64,000 nucleotides of DNA from Sanguibacter suaedae (GTDB lineage: Bacteria > Actinomycetota > Actinomycetes > Actinomycetales > Cellulomonadaceae): assembly GCF_016342785.1 (NCBI RefSeq), contig NZ_JAEINH010000002.1, positions 34,019 through 98,018 of the forward strand. Direction: 5' to 3'. Below, piece by piece: positions 51,713 to 59,997 of the stretch; the stretch's first letter is position 1; every line of letters begins with the position of its first letter. The notes beneath the pieces are model-generated. The model ran no database searches. It was not told where the DNA came from and saw nothing but the letters and a program-made list of their open reading frames with translations. Position numbers and translations under genes: made by a program.

Positions 51713-53081
51713 TGATCGGCCTCTCCTCGGGCAGCCGGATGACCCGGCGGCGGTCGCGCAGCGCGAGGGCTGCTGCAAGGGTCATGGTGCCCGTCCGGCC
51801 GACGAACATCAACGCGACGAGGACGTACTTCCCGGCGTCGGGCAGCAGCGGCGTCACCCCGGTGGAGAGCCCCACCGTCGCGAAGGCGGAGATCACCTCG
51901 AACAGCACGACGTCGAGCGTCCAGCCGGTGATCTCCAGGAGCAGCAGGGACGACGAGAGCACCGCGGTGGCACCGACGAACGACACGGCCACGGCGAGGC
52001 GCAGCGTGTCGCGGGGGATGCGCCGCCCGAACGCCTCGACGTCCCGGTCGCCGCGCGCCTCGGCGACGATCGCGATCATCATGACGGCGAGCGTCGTCAC
52101 CTTGATGCCGCCCGCCGTGGAGGCGCTGCCGCCGCCGACGAACATGAGTGCGTCGGTGATGAGCCAGCTCGACTCGCGCATCTCGCCGACGTCCACGGTG
52201 GAGAAGCCGCCGGACCGGGGCATCACCGACATGAAGATCGACGACAGGATCTTCTCCGACCACGACATCGGACCGATCGTGTCCGGGTTCGCCCACTCGA
52301 ACACCGCGAACAGGACGCCGCCCACCACCACGAGGATGCCGCTCGTGACGACCGTGAGCTTGGCGTGCAGGCTCCAGCGGCTCACGCGCGTGCGGTTGCG
52401 CGCGATGTTGAGGATCACGGGGAACCCGAGGGCACCGACGAACACGCCGACGACGATCGGCATGAGGAGCAGCCAGTCGCCCGCGTGCGGCATGAGGCCC
52501 TCCGCAGTCGGGACGAACCCGGCGTTGTTGAACGCCGAGATGGCGTAGAACACGCTGTGCCAGAGCGCCTCTCCCGGCCCCTCGTGGAGCACGAGGAAGC
52601 GCGGGAAGAGGAGGAGCGCGATGGCCACCTCGAGGGCGGTCGACGTGATGATGACGACGCGGACGAGCGATCCCACCTCGCCGAGACGCGTCGTCTTGGT
52701 CTCCGACGCGGTGAGCAGGCGCTGCGTGAGACCGATGCGGCGCGACACCGCCATGCCGAGGAGCGATGCGAGGGTCATGACGCCCAGTCCGCCCACCTTG
52801 ATGGCGACGAGGATGATCACCTGGCCGAACCCTGACCAGTACGTCCCGGTGGGGACGGTGACGAGCCCGGTGACGCACACCGCGGACGTCGCGGTGAACA
52901 GGGCGTCCACGAAGGGCGCGCGGGTGCCCGAGGCCGTCGCCCAGGGGGTGGAGAGCAGCCCTGTGAAGAGCGCGATGACGCTCGCGAACACGGCGAGCGC
53001 GAGGCGCGCCGGCGACTGCCGGGCGATCCGGTCGACGACCTCCCGACCCGCCCACAGGCGTGTGGAGAACCGTGACGGCAT
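51705..53081 (-). CDS. Potassium transporter membrane subunit, TrkH/KtrB type
   Basis: 458 residues with four repeats of the M1-P-M2 pore unit; selectivity-filter-like segments TSAVCVTGLVTV, AFNNAGFVPT, MPRSGGFSTVDVG and FATVGLSTGVTP. The lone Gly in each filter is the hallmark of the Trk/Ktr class. ATG at 53081 with GAGGGAG upstream, preferred to the frame extension to 53180. Forms one unit with the following KtrA-type gene. The genome also encodes DisA, so c-di-AMP control is plausible. Confidence 0.9.
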   Translation of the reverse strand: MPSRFSTRLWAGREVVDRIARQSPARLALAVFASVIALFTGLLSTPWATASGTRAPFVDALFTATSAVCVTGLVTVPTGTYWSGFGQVIILVAIKVGGLGVMTLASLLGMAVSRRIGLTQRLLTASETKTTRLGEVGSLVRVVIITSTALEVAIALLLFPRFLVLHEGPGEALWHSVFYAISAFNNAGFVPTAEGLMPHAGDWLLLMPIVVGVFVGALGFPVILNIARNRTRVSRWSLHAKLTVVTSGILVVVGGVLFAVFEWANPDTIGPMSWSEKILSSIFMSVMPRSGGFSTVDVGEMRESSWLITDALMFVGGGSASTAGGIKVTTLAVMMIAIVAEARGDRDVEAFGRRIPRDTLRLAVAVSFVGATAVLSSSLLLLEITGWTLDVVLFEVISAFATVGLSTGVTPLLPDAGKYVLVALMFVGRTGTMTLAAALALRDRRRVIRLPEERPIIG

Positions 53082-53256
53082 CAGATCTCCCTCGTCGGAC
53101 AGGCGTCGCGTACCCCAGAACTCTGCCACGACTCCTCCCGGTGTGCGGGCCGCCCACGCCCTCGAGGTGCACGCGAGCATGCCGCCGGCAGGGGCTTCGA
53201 GGACACTGGCCCAGCGAACCAGGACGAAAGGTGCACCCGTCGGACGCGACGCCCGC

Positions 53257-53262
53257 TACCCT
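53257..53262 (+). promoter_or_regulatory. -10 element (TACCCT) for a leaderless LacI message
   Basis: Ends 7 nt before the GTG at 53270; no ribosome-binding site in between. Confidence 0.35.
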
Positions 53263-53269
53263 CGGGTAT

Positions 53270-54289
53270 GTGAGCGAGCACACACAGCCCCGGGTCCCTG
53301 TGATCGCCGACGTCGCACGGGCGGCCGGCGTGTCCGTCCCCACCGTCTCGCGCGTCCTCACCGGATCCACCCCGGTGAGCAAGGAGAAGCGCGAACGCGT
53401 CCTCGCCGCCATCCGCGAGCTCGGGTACCGGCCCAACGCCGCCGCGCGCGCCCTCGTGAGCGGGCGCCAGTCGATGATCGCGATCGTCGCGAGCAACACC
53501 ACGCGGTACGGGTACGCCGCGACCCTCCACGGCATCGAGGAGGCCGCCCGGTCCGCCGGGTACCTCGCGGTCATCACCGTCGTCGAGGGCCCCGACGACG
53601 CCTCCGTGCGCTCGGCGGTGGACCTCGTGCTCGGGCAGCCCGTCGCGGGCGTGATCGTCCTCGAGTTCGACGAGGCCGGCATGAGCGCCCGGCACGCGTT
53701 CCCCGACACCGTCGCCGTCGTGTCGGCCGTGACCATGGCCGACGAGACCGCGACGTCGCCCGTCGTCTTCCTCGACGACCGCACCGCAGCCAGGGACGCC
53801 ACGCGGTACCTCCTCGACCTCGGTCACCGCACCGTCCACCACGTGTCGCTCCCGCAGGCCGTGCCGCAGCTCGGACGCACGCTCGGTTGGGAGGACGCGC
53901 TGCGCGAGGCCGGCATCGACGTCCCCGAGATCTTCCCCGCGTCCTGGGAGCCCGAGTCCGGCCGGCAGGTGGGGCTGGTGCTCGCGGAGCGTGACGACGT
54001 CACCGCCGTCGTGTGCGGCAACGACGAGCTCGCCATCGGGCTCGTCCGGGGTCTTCACGAGGCCGGGCGGTCCGTGCCCGACGACGTGAGCGTCGTCGGT
54101 TTCGACGACGAGCCCTTCGCCGCGGTGACCATCCCGGCCCTCACCACCGTGTACCAGGACTTCACCGAGCTCGGGCACCAGCTCCTGCGACGGCTCATGG
54201 AGCTCGTCGACACCGGGACGGCGCGCACGACGTCGTCCCTCGCGCCGCGCCTCGTCATCCGTGAGAGCACCGCCCCGCCCCGCACCTGA
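53270..54289 (+). CDS. LacI-family transcriptional regulator
   Basis: 339 residues. HTH VIADVARAAGVSVPTVSRVL at about 11-30 and a full effector domain (IVASNTTRYGYAATLHGIEE; VVGFDDEPFAAVTIPALTTV). GTG at 53270. No sugar genes adjoin: potassium uptake lies divergently upstream and the AcuC-type gene follows by 75 bp, so the target is unknown. Confidence 0.87.
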   Translation: MSEHTQPRVPVIADVARAAGVSVPTVSRVLTGSTPVSKEKRERVLAAIRELGYRPNAAARALVSGRQSMIAIVASNTTRYGYAATLHGIEEAARSAGYLAVITVVEGPDDASVRSAVDLVLGQPVAGVIVLEFDEAGMSARHAFPDTVAVVSAVTMADETATSPVVFLDDRTAARDATRYLLDLGHRTVHHVSLPQAVPQLGRTLGWEDALREAGIDVPEIFPASWEPESGRQVGLVLAERDDVTAVVCGNDELAIGLVRGLHEAGRSVPDDVSVVGFDDEPFAAVTIPALTTVYQDFTELGHQLLRRLMELVDTGTARTTSSLAPRLVIRESTAPPRT

Positions 54290-54353
54290 GGTGCGGGTGG
54301 GAGCGCGACCGCACCCCGGCGCGGTCGCCCCCGCGCCGTGCGACCTGCTGCGT

Positions 54354-54359
54354 TACGGT
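54354..54359 (+). promoter_or_regulatory. -10 element (TACGGT) for the acuC-like gene
   Basis: Ends 5 nt before the ATG at 54365, a leaderless arrangement. Confidence 0.35.
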
Positions 54360-54364
54360 GGACC

Positions 54365-55552
54365 ATGCCGTTTCGAGTTCACGTCGCGTGGAGCCCTGAG
54401 CTCGTCGGGTACGACTTCGGAGCGGGGCACCCCATGGCGCCCCTGCGGCTCGACCTGACCATCCGTCTCGCCCGGTCCCTGGGGCTTCTCGACCACGACG
54501 ACGTGGACGTGGCGGCGGCCGACGCCGCACCGGACGCGCTCCTCGCCACCGTGCACGACCCGGCATACGTCGCCGCGGTGCGCGACGCGTCCGAGCGCGG
54601 CACGGAGAACGCACGCCTGGGGCTCGGGACCGACGACAACCCCGTCTTCCGCGGGATGCACGACGCGGCGGCGCGCATCGTCGGCGGGACGGTCGCGGCC
54701 GCAGAGGCGGTCCGCGCCGGGACCGCGCTGCACGCCGTGCACGTCGCGGGCGGCATGCACCACGCCATGTCCGGGGCGGCCTCGGGCTTCTGCGTCTACA
54801 ACGACGCCGCCGTGGCCATCCGCGGTCTGCTCGAGGCGGGCGTCGAGCGCGTCGCGTACGTCGACCTCGACGCCCACCACGGCGACGGCGTCGAGGCCGT
54901 CTTCTGGGACGACCCGAGGGTCCTCACGGTGTCCGTCCACCAGAGCGGCGCCACGCTCTTCCCCGGGACCGGTCACGCCACGGACACCGGCGGACCGCAC
55001 GCCCCCGGGACGGCCGTCAACGTGGCCCTCCCTGCTCGGACCGGTGCGGGCGGGTGGTTGCGCGCCGTCGACGCCGTCGTCCCGGACGCGCTGCGGGCGT
55101 TCGCGCCCCAGGTGGTCGTGTCCCAGCACGGCTGCGACGCCCACGGCAAGGACGTGCTGAGCGACCTCGACGTCGCGGTCGACGCGCAACGGCAGGCCGC
55201 CGCCTGGGTGCACGACCTCGCGCACGAGGTCGCCGACGGGCGGTGGGTCGCCCTCGGGGGCGGAGGGTACGCGGTCGTCGACGTCGTCCCCGTCGTGTGG
55301 TGCCACGTGCTCGCCATCGCGCAGCACCGACCGTTGGACCCCCTGGCCCCCACGCCCGCGGACTGGCGCGCCCACGTCGAGGAGGTCCTCGACCACGAGC
55401 CTCCCGCCCGTCTCTCCGACCTCGAGGGACGGGTGACGTTCCGGCCGTGGAGCGCGGGCTACGACCCCGGCTCCGACGTCGACCGCGCGGTCCGGGCGAC
55501 CCGGCAGGCGGCCTTCCCGCTCCTCGGCGTGGACGTGAGCCTGGACGTCTGA
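54365..55552 (+). CDS. acuC: Histone-deacetylase-family protein, AcuC type
   Basis: 395 residues of the class I HDAC fold. Active-site His pair GGMHHAMSG, zinc ligands in YVDLDAHHGDG and SQHGCDAH, and LGGGGYAVVDVVPVVW. AcuC deacetylates lysines, in Bacillus the acetyl-CoA synthetase, thereby switching on acetate use. A role here in acetate metabolism fits the RamB-like regulator and aldehyde dehydrogenase elsewhere in the window. The frame upstream of 54365 has no start signal. Confidence 0.88.
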   Translation: MPFRVHVAWSPELVGYDFGAGHPMAPLRLDLTIRLARSLGLLDHDDVDVAAADAAPDALLATVHDPAYVAAVRDASERGTENARLGLGTDDNPVFRGMHDAAARIVGGTVAAAEAVRAGTALHAVHVAGGMHHAMSGAASGFCVYNDAAVAIRGLLEAGVERVAYVDLDAHHGDGVEAVFWDDPRVLTVSVHQSGATLFPGTGHATDTGGPHAPGTAVNVALPARTGAGGWLRAVDAVVPDALRAFAPQVVVSQHGCDAHGKDVLSDLDVAVDAQRQAAAWVHDLAHEVADGRWVALGGGGYAVVDVVPVVWCHVLAIAQHRPLDPLAPTPADWRAHVEEVLDHEPPARLSDLEGRVTFRPWSAGYDPGSDVDRAVRATRQAAFPLLGVDVSLDV

Positions 55553-55676
55553 GTCCCGGCCGCCGGCGACGGGCGCTTCGCCCGTGGAGACGGTTCCCCC
55601 TGCCGTCGCCACGCCCTAGGCTGGCCCCCAGGACGGGCGAGGTGCTCGCACTCGGATCGACAAGAGGGTTCCATCG

Positions 55677-55883
55677 ATGACTCCGGAGACGCCGCGCGTC
55701 CAGTTCCTCACCGTGGCCGAGGTGGCCGACGCCATGCGCGTGTCGAAGATGACCGTGTACCGCCTCGTCCACGCCGGTGAGCTGCCCGCGGTCCGGGTCG
55801 GCAAGTCCTACCGCGTCCCCCAGGCCGCCCTCGACCAGTACCTCGAGGCGTCGGTCATCGACCGGGGCGAGCTCAGCTCGTAG
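55677..55883 (+). CDS. Small helix-turn-helix DNA-binding protein (excisionase/BldC-like, Rv0500A type)
   Basis: 68 residues, a single MerR/excisionase-like winged helix: FLTVAEVADAMRVSKMTVYR then LVHAGELPAVRVGKSYRVP. Nearly the same core is found in Rv0500A of M. tuberculosis, which lies next to the bS22 gene. Not a phage excisionase; a housekeeping regulator of unknown target. A TAGGCT -10 is at 55617-55622. Its last 11 bp overlap the end of the convergent GH9 gene. Confidence 0.85.
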   Translation: MTPETPRVQFLTVAEVADAMRVSKMTVYRLVHAGELPAVRVGKSYRVPQAALDQYLEASVIDRGELSS

Positions 55884-57648
55884 GCCAGGCGGGCGCGCCC
55901 GCGCCCGATCCCTGGTCCGCCACGAAGGACGCCACCCACGCGAGCGCCGAGTTCCAGTTCACGGTGATCTCGTTGGACGCCCACGACTCGACGTGGTCCA
56001 CGTAGCACGTCTGCGGGGCGGCCTCGGGGTCGAGCGCCGCGAGCATCACCGGGTCCCACGTCTCGACGAGCGAGTTCGGTCCGCCGGCCAGGGACCCGCG
56101 CGGCGGTGGGGGGAGCGCCGGGTCCAGGGACCGGGCGAACCACCGGCTGTGCTGGTTGGTCGACGAGACGCTGCCGTACCCGGTGATGTAGGACCGGCCG
56201 AGGGCGTTGCGACCCAGCAGGTGGTCCATCCCCTCGAGGACGGCCTCGCGGTACACGGGGTCTCCCGTGAGGTCGAAGGCCGTGCCGACCACCACGAGCG
56301 TGTTGGCGACCATGCTGGTCGAGCCCCAGCCGTAGTGCCCGTCCACGCCCGCGTAGGTGGTCGCGAAGCCTTCCGCGGCCTGGACGGCGAGGTAGCGGTC
56401 GGCCGCCTCGACGACGGACCGACGGACGTCGTCGAGACCGGGCAGATCGTTGGGGATCGTCGCGAGGTCCATGCGGCCCAGGCCGCCCGTCGACCCCCAG
56501 TCCGGGCCCGCGGCACCGAAGACGTCCGCCGTGTGCCCGGGACTGTCGAGGACGGCCGACCGGAAGGTGTCCTCCCCGGTGGTGAGGTAGAGCTCCGCGG
56601 CCGCCCAGTAGCGCTCGTCGGTGACGTCCGTGTCGTCGTAGGGGCCGCCGCCGTCGCGCCCGGCCGCGGCGGGCGCGTACAGGTCGGGGTGCTCCGTGGC
56701 CGCGTCCCACGCCCTGCGCGCGGCGGCGAGGAGCCTGTCGGCGAAGGCCGCGTCGAAGGGACGGAAGAGCCGGGCACCCTGGGCGCCGACGGCCGCGACG
56801 TTGAGGGTCGCCGCCGTCGACGGGCGGTGGAGCGACCGTGGGCGCGGGTCGTCGGCGGGAAGCATGGGGAGGCCCGTCCAGCCCTCGTCGTGGACCTTGT
56901 GGTGGACCATGCCGGCGAGGGCCTCGCCCTCCGGCACCTGCATGCGGAGCATCCACTCGAGCTCCCACCGGGCCTCCGACAGGACGTCGGGCACCCCGTC
57001 GCCGTGCTCGGGGATGCGCAGCGTGCCGTCGTCGAGCGCGTCGGGGTCGCCCGTCGGTGCGTGCAGGGCGCGCTCGTAGAGGCCGAGGAGCTGGGCGACC
57101 GCGATCCCGCCGTTGACGACGTACTTCCCGTGGTCGCCCGCGTCGTACCAGCCGCCGTGGACGTCGAGCCGGTAGGAGCCCGTCCAGCCGTCGTAGTAGT
57201 CGCGCGGACCGATGCAGGGGACGTCGGTGTCGCCCTCGTTGGGGTGGGCGCCCACGTGCCCGGCAGCACGGGCGTAGAGGTCGCCGACGACGGCTGCGTC
57301 GATGGGCGTCCCGCTGCGCGCGAGGTAGAAGAAGTCGAGGGCGTCGTAGCGCAACCGCTGGTAGAGCCCGGGGTCGATGGCGAACGGGTGGCTCGTGGCG
57401 CCGTCGACGACGATCGTGTACCCGGAGCCCGGCTCGGTGACGTCCGTGAGGTCGACGACCTGGACGGTGAGGCCCGACGCGGCGTCGTGGCGGGGCGGCG
57501 AGGCGAGCCCTCCGGTGACGGGCGACCCGCTCGCGTCGACGAGCTGCCAGGACACGGGGAGCGCGGAGTCCGTGACGACGGTCGCCCTCTTGGGTCCGTG
57601 CGGCAGGTATCCGACCTGGTTGACGAGGACGCGGGTGGCGCTCGGCAC
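55873..57648 (-). CDS. Glycoside hydrolase family 9, cytoplasmic
   Basis: 591 residues. N-terminal Ig-like domain (1 to about 92, RVLVNQVGYLPHGPKRATVV) and the GH9 alpha/alpha barrel: catalytic-base Asp169/Asp172 in GGWYDAGDHGKYV and general-acid Glu560 in NEITVNWNSALAW. No signal peptide, no cellulose-binding module, no dockerin, so it should cleave imported cello- or mixed-linkage oligosaccharides rather than cellulose. The ATG at 57648 has GGAGG upstream. It stands alone on the minus strand between two plus-strand housekeeping genes. Confidence 0.92.
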   Translation of the reverse strand: MPSATRVLVNQVGYLPHGPKRATVVTDSALPVSWQLVDASGSPVTGGLASPPRHDAASGLTVQVVDLTDVTEPGSGYTIVVDGATSHPFAIDPGLYQRLRYDALDFFYLARSGTPIDAAVVGDLYARAAGHVGAHPNEGDTDVPCIGPRDYYDGWTGSYRLDVHGGWYDAGDHGKYVVNGGIAVAQLLGLYERALHAPTGDPDALDDGTLRIPEHGDGVPDVLSEARWELEWMLRMQVPEGEALAGMVHHKVHDEGWTGLPMLPADDPRPRSLHRPSTAATLNVAAVGAQGARLFRPFDAAFADRLLAAARRAWDAATEHPDLYAPAAAGRDGGGPYDDTDVTDERYWAAAELYLTTGEDTFRSAVLDSPGHTADVFGAAGPDWGSTGGLGRMDLATIPNDLPGLDDVRRSVVEAADRYLAVQAAEGFATTYAGVDGHYGWGSTSMVANTLVVVGTAFDLTGDPVYREAVLEGMDHLLGRNALGRSYITGYGSVSSTNQHSRWFARSLDPALPPPPRGSLAGGPNSLVETWDPVMLAALDPEAAPQTCYVDHVESWASNEITVNWNSALAWVASFVADQGSGAGAPAWPTS

Positions 57649-57938
57649 GTGGGGACCTCCGAGGTGGGGGGGGGCGCGGACCGGTGGTCCGGTGTGATCG
57701 ACGTCGTGAGGCTAGCAGGGCATTCCGGACAGGTCACGCGTGGTGCGAGCGCGGTACGCGTGGGGCGCGAGCCGCTCGCGTCGCGGTGGAGGTCCGGGAG
57801 GCGGTAGGCTGGGGTCGGACTTTCCCGAGCGCGGGCGTCACGTGTACCTCTTCGTAGTTCTACGGCATTCAGTCATAGGGTTCTGAGCGGTCCTGCGGCG
57901 TGCTGCGCGAGCAGACCCGATCAACATTGCGAGGACCC

Positions 57939-58037
57939 ATGGGCTCCGTCATCAAGAAGCGCCGCAAGCGTATGGCCAAGAAGAAGCACCGCAAGCTGCT
58001 TCGCAAGACGCGTCACCAGCGTCGCAACAAGAAGTAA
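57939..58037 (+). CDS. 30S ribosomal protein bS22 (AURKAIP1/COX24 domain)
   Basis: 32-residue, extremely basic protein: [20 protein letters not shown] is followed by [12 protein letters not shown]. It matches actinobacterial bS22, a small-subunit protein seen in mycobacterial ribosome structures (Rv0500B). GAGGA precedes the ATG. Upstream 57649-57938 contains a G9 run, a TAGGCT -10 (57805-57810) and a less GC-rich leader of about 120 nt with the dyad CGTAG-TT-CTACG (57853-57864). Confidence 0.93.
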   Translation: MGSVIKKRRKRMAKKKHRKLLRKTRHQRRNKK

Positions 58038-58058
58038 GCACCACACGCAACGCCTCCG

Positions 58059-58078
58059 GGCCCGGTCTCGACCGGGCC
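58059..58078 (+). terminator. bS22 terminator
   Basis: GGCCCGGT and ACCGGGCC, 8-bp perfect arms with a CTCG tetraloop, 21 bp after the stop. Confidence 0.7.
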
Positions 58079-58160
58079 TGAGTCGTCTCCGGGGCAGAGG
58101 CCGGGCTCCAGCGGGTGACGTGGCCGAGCGGAGCGTGGGAGCGCGGCCATTCCGCGGTAT

Positions 58161-58174
58161 CCTCAGCGCTGAGG
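58161..58174. promoter_or_regulatory. LacI operator CCTCAGCGCTGAGG
   Basis: Perfect 14-bp palindrome overlapping a TATCCT -10 (58158-58163), 36 bp before the GTG of the LacI-type gene: an autoregulatory site. The matching site for the arabinan operon should lie upstream of its binding-protein gene, outside the window. Confidence 0.6.
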
Positions 58175-58209
58175 GTCACCGGGGTCCAGGGTGCAAGGGG
58201 AGAGCGCAC

Positions 58210-59229
58210 GTGTCTACAACGATGCACGACGTCGCCAAGCTGGCGGGCGTCTCCATCAAGACGGTCTCGAACGTCGTCAACGGGTACCCGTACATCCGCG
58301 ACACCACCCGGGACCGCGTCCTCGCGGCGATCAAAGAGCTCGACTACCAGATGAACGTCTCCGCACGGAACCTCAGGTCCGGGCGGACGGGCATGATCTG
58401 CCTCGCGGTCCCGGAGCTCAGCCTCCCGTACTTCGCCGAGCTCGCCGACTCCGTGATCCGCGCCGCCGAGGACGCGGGCCTCACCGTCCTCATCGAGCAG
58501 ACCGGTGCCGACCGAGACCGCGAGCTCGAGGTCCTCTCCGGCAAGCGCAAGCACCTCACGGACGGCCTGATCTTCTCCCCCCTCGAGCTGGGGCCCGAGG
58601 ACCGCTCGGCGTTCGACGTGGACTTCCCCGTCGTGCTCCTGGGCGAGCGCATCTTCGGGTCGGGGCACGACCACGTGACCATGCACAACGTCGAGGCGTC
58701 CCGCGCTGCCACCGCGCACCTCGTGGGTCTCGGGCGCCGACGCATCGCCCTCATCGGCGCCCACGAGGGCGAGCAGGTGGGCTCGGCGCGGCTGCGGACC
58801 GAGGGGTACCTCATGGCCCTCGAGGACGCGGGCATCGAGTCCGACCCCGACCTCATCGGCGAGTCCGGCCTGTGGCACCGGGCCAACGGCGCGGAGGCCA
58901 TGCGCCGCATGCTCGACTCCGGGACGGAGATCGACGCCGTCTTCGCTCTCAACGACGCCCTGGCGCTGGGTGCCCTCCACACCCTGCACGAACGTCGGAT
59001 CGCCGTCCCCGACCAGATCGCCGTCATCGGCTTCGACGACATCGACGAGGCGCGCTACGCGGCACCACCCCTCTCGACGGTCTCGCCCGGCCGCGAGGAG
59101 ATCGCCCGGACCGCGGTGCGGCTCCTCGGGGAGCAGATCGAGAACCGCAGGTCGCCCCGCCCTCCCGTCGAGGTCGTGGCACGCTACGAGATCGTCGTCC
59201 GCGAGTCCACGACGGGGGCTGCTCGCTAG
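58210..59229 (+). CDS. LacI-family regulator, candidate repressor of the arabinan-oligosaccharide operon
   Basis: 339 residues. HTH MHDVAKLAGVSIKTVSNVVN (about 5-24), effector domain (ICLAVPELSLPYFAELADSV; VIGFDDIDEARYAAPPLSTV). GTG at 58210 with GGGAGAG five bases upstream. Convergent with the minus-strand arabinan operon, whose last gene ends 10 bp away; the pairing makes it the probable local regulator. Confidence 0.87.
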   Translation: MSTTMHDVAKLAGVSIKTVSNVVNGYPYIRDTTRDRVLAAIKELDYQMNVSARNLRSGRTGMICLAVPELSLPYFAELADSVIRAAEDAGLTVLIEQTGADRDRELEVLSGKRKHLTDGLIFSPLELGPEDRSAFDVDFPVVLLGERIFGSGHDHVTMHNVEASRAATAHLVGLGRRRIALIGAHEGEQVGSARLRTEGYLMALEDAGIESDPDLIGESGLWHRANGAEAMRRMLDSGTEIDAVFALNDALALGALHTLHERRIAVPDQIAVIGFDDIDEARYAAPPLSTVSPGREEIARTAVRLLGEQIENRRSPRPPVEVVARYEIVVRESTTGAAR

Positions 59230-59238
59230 GCGCAGTCC

Positions 59239-59940
59239 TCAGCGGGGGTCGTCGCTCGCCGACGGCACGTCCTGCGCGGGTTCCTCCGGGACGAGCAGCG
59301 GGTCGGCGAGCAGGTCGCCGTCGCCGGTGAGCGTCTCGACACGGCGCCCGGCGAGCCACGTGGCGATGAGGAGCGGGCCGGAGAATCCGACGAGCGGGAC
59401 GACCACCGGCCACTGCCAGGTCAGCACCAGGAACGCGAGGAGCGAGAGGACCATCGCGACCGACGTGCCGGGTGAGAGGAACGGGGCGACGAAGACGAAC
59501 CGCCACGTGGCGCGGGCCCCGTCGCGGAACCGCAGCAGGACCGCGAGGAGGAACGCCAGGGCGACCCCGGTCACGGCGAGGACCACGACGAACGGGACGA
59601 GGAGCAGCGTCGCGCCCCGCTCGCCCGCGTCGGCCGCGGCACGGAACACCTGGAGGTCGACGACCGCCAGCGCCCCGACGACCCAGAAGGGGACGCCGAG
59701 GAGGTTGGTGCGGAGGAAGTCGGTCCGGTAGCCGTCCCAGAAGTCCCGCAGGAGCGACTGCGAGGGCGTGCGCCGACGGAGCGCCTCGAGGAGCCGGGTG
59801 GCGGCCCGGCTCGCGGGGAACGCCCCGAGCACGACGCCGCCGGCGAGGGTGCCGAGCACCCACAGGAGGTTCACCGCGACGAGCTGCGTGGCGTACCGCA
59901 GCATGATCATGACGCGTCCGGCCCACCCGAGCTCGTCCAC
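59239..59940 (-). CDS. DUF624 (YesL-like) membrane protein
   Basis: 233 residues with four to five helices (LVAVNLLWVLGTLAGGVVLG; PFWVVGALAVVDL; ATLLLVPFVVVLAVTGVALA; VVVPLVGFSGPLLIATWLAG). DUF624/YesL proteins are regular companions of CUT1 sugar transporters in plant-polysaccharide loci; function unknown. AGGAGGA precedes the GTG at 59940. Last gene of the operon, 57 bp behind the GH43 gene. Confidence 0.85.
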   Translation of the reverse strand: MDELGWAGRVMIMLRYATQLVAVNLLWVLGTLAGGVVLGAFPASRAATRLLEALRRRTPSQSLLRDFWDGYRTDFLRTNLLGVPFWVVGALAVVDLQVFRAAADAGERGATLLLVPFVVVLAVTGVALAFLLAVLLRFRDGARATWRFVFVAPFLSPGTSVAMVLSLLAFLVLTWQWPVVVPLVGFSGPLLIATWLAGRRVETLTGDGDLLADPLLVPEEPAQDVPSASDDPR

Positions 59941-59997
59941 AGGTCCTCCTCGTGACGACGGCTGCGGCCCCGGGCGCCGGGACCGCACGGGGTCAGG

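Noticed and set aside
51160-53802. 880-residue minus-strand frame over the potassium genes
   Set aside because: Alternate frame of the KtrB/KtrA genes and antisense to the LacI gene; no recognisable domain.
55677-55883. Phage excisionase marking an integrated element
   Set aside because: No integrase, attachment repeats or phage genes; it matches the housekeeping Rv0500A-type protein.
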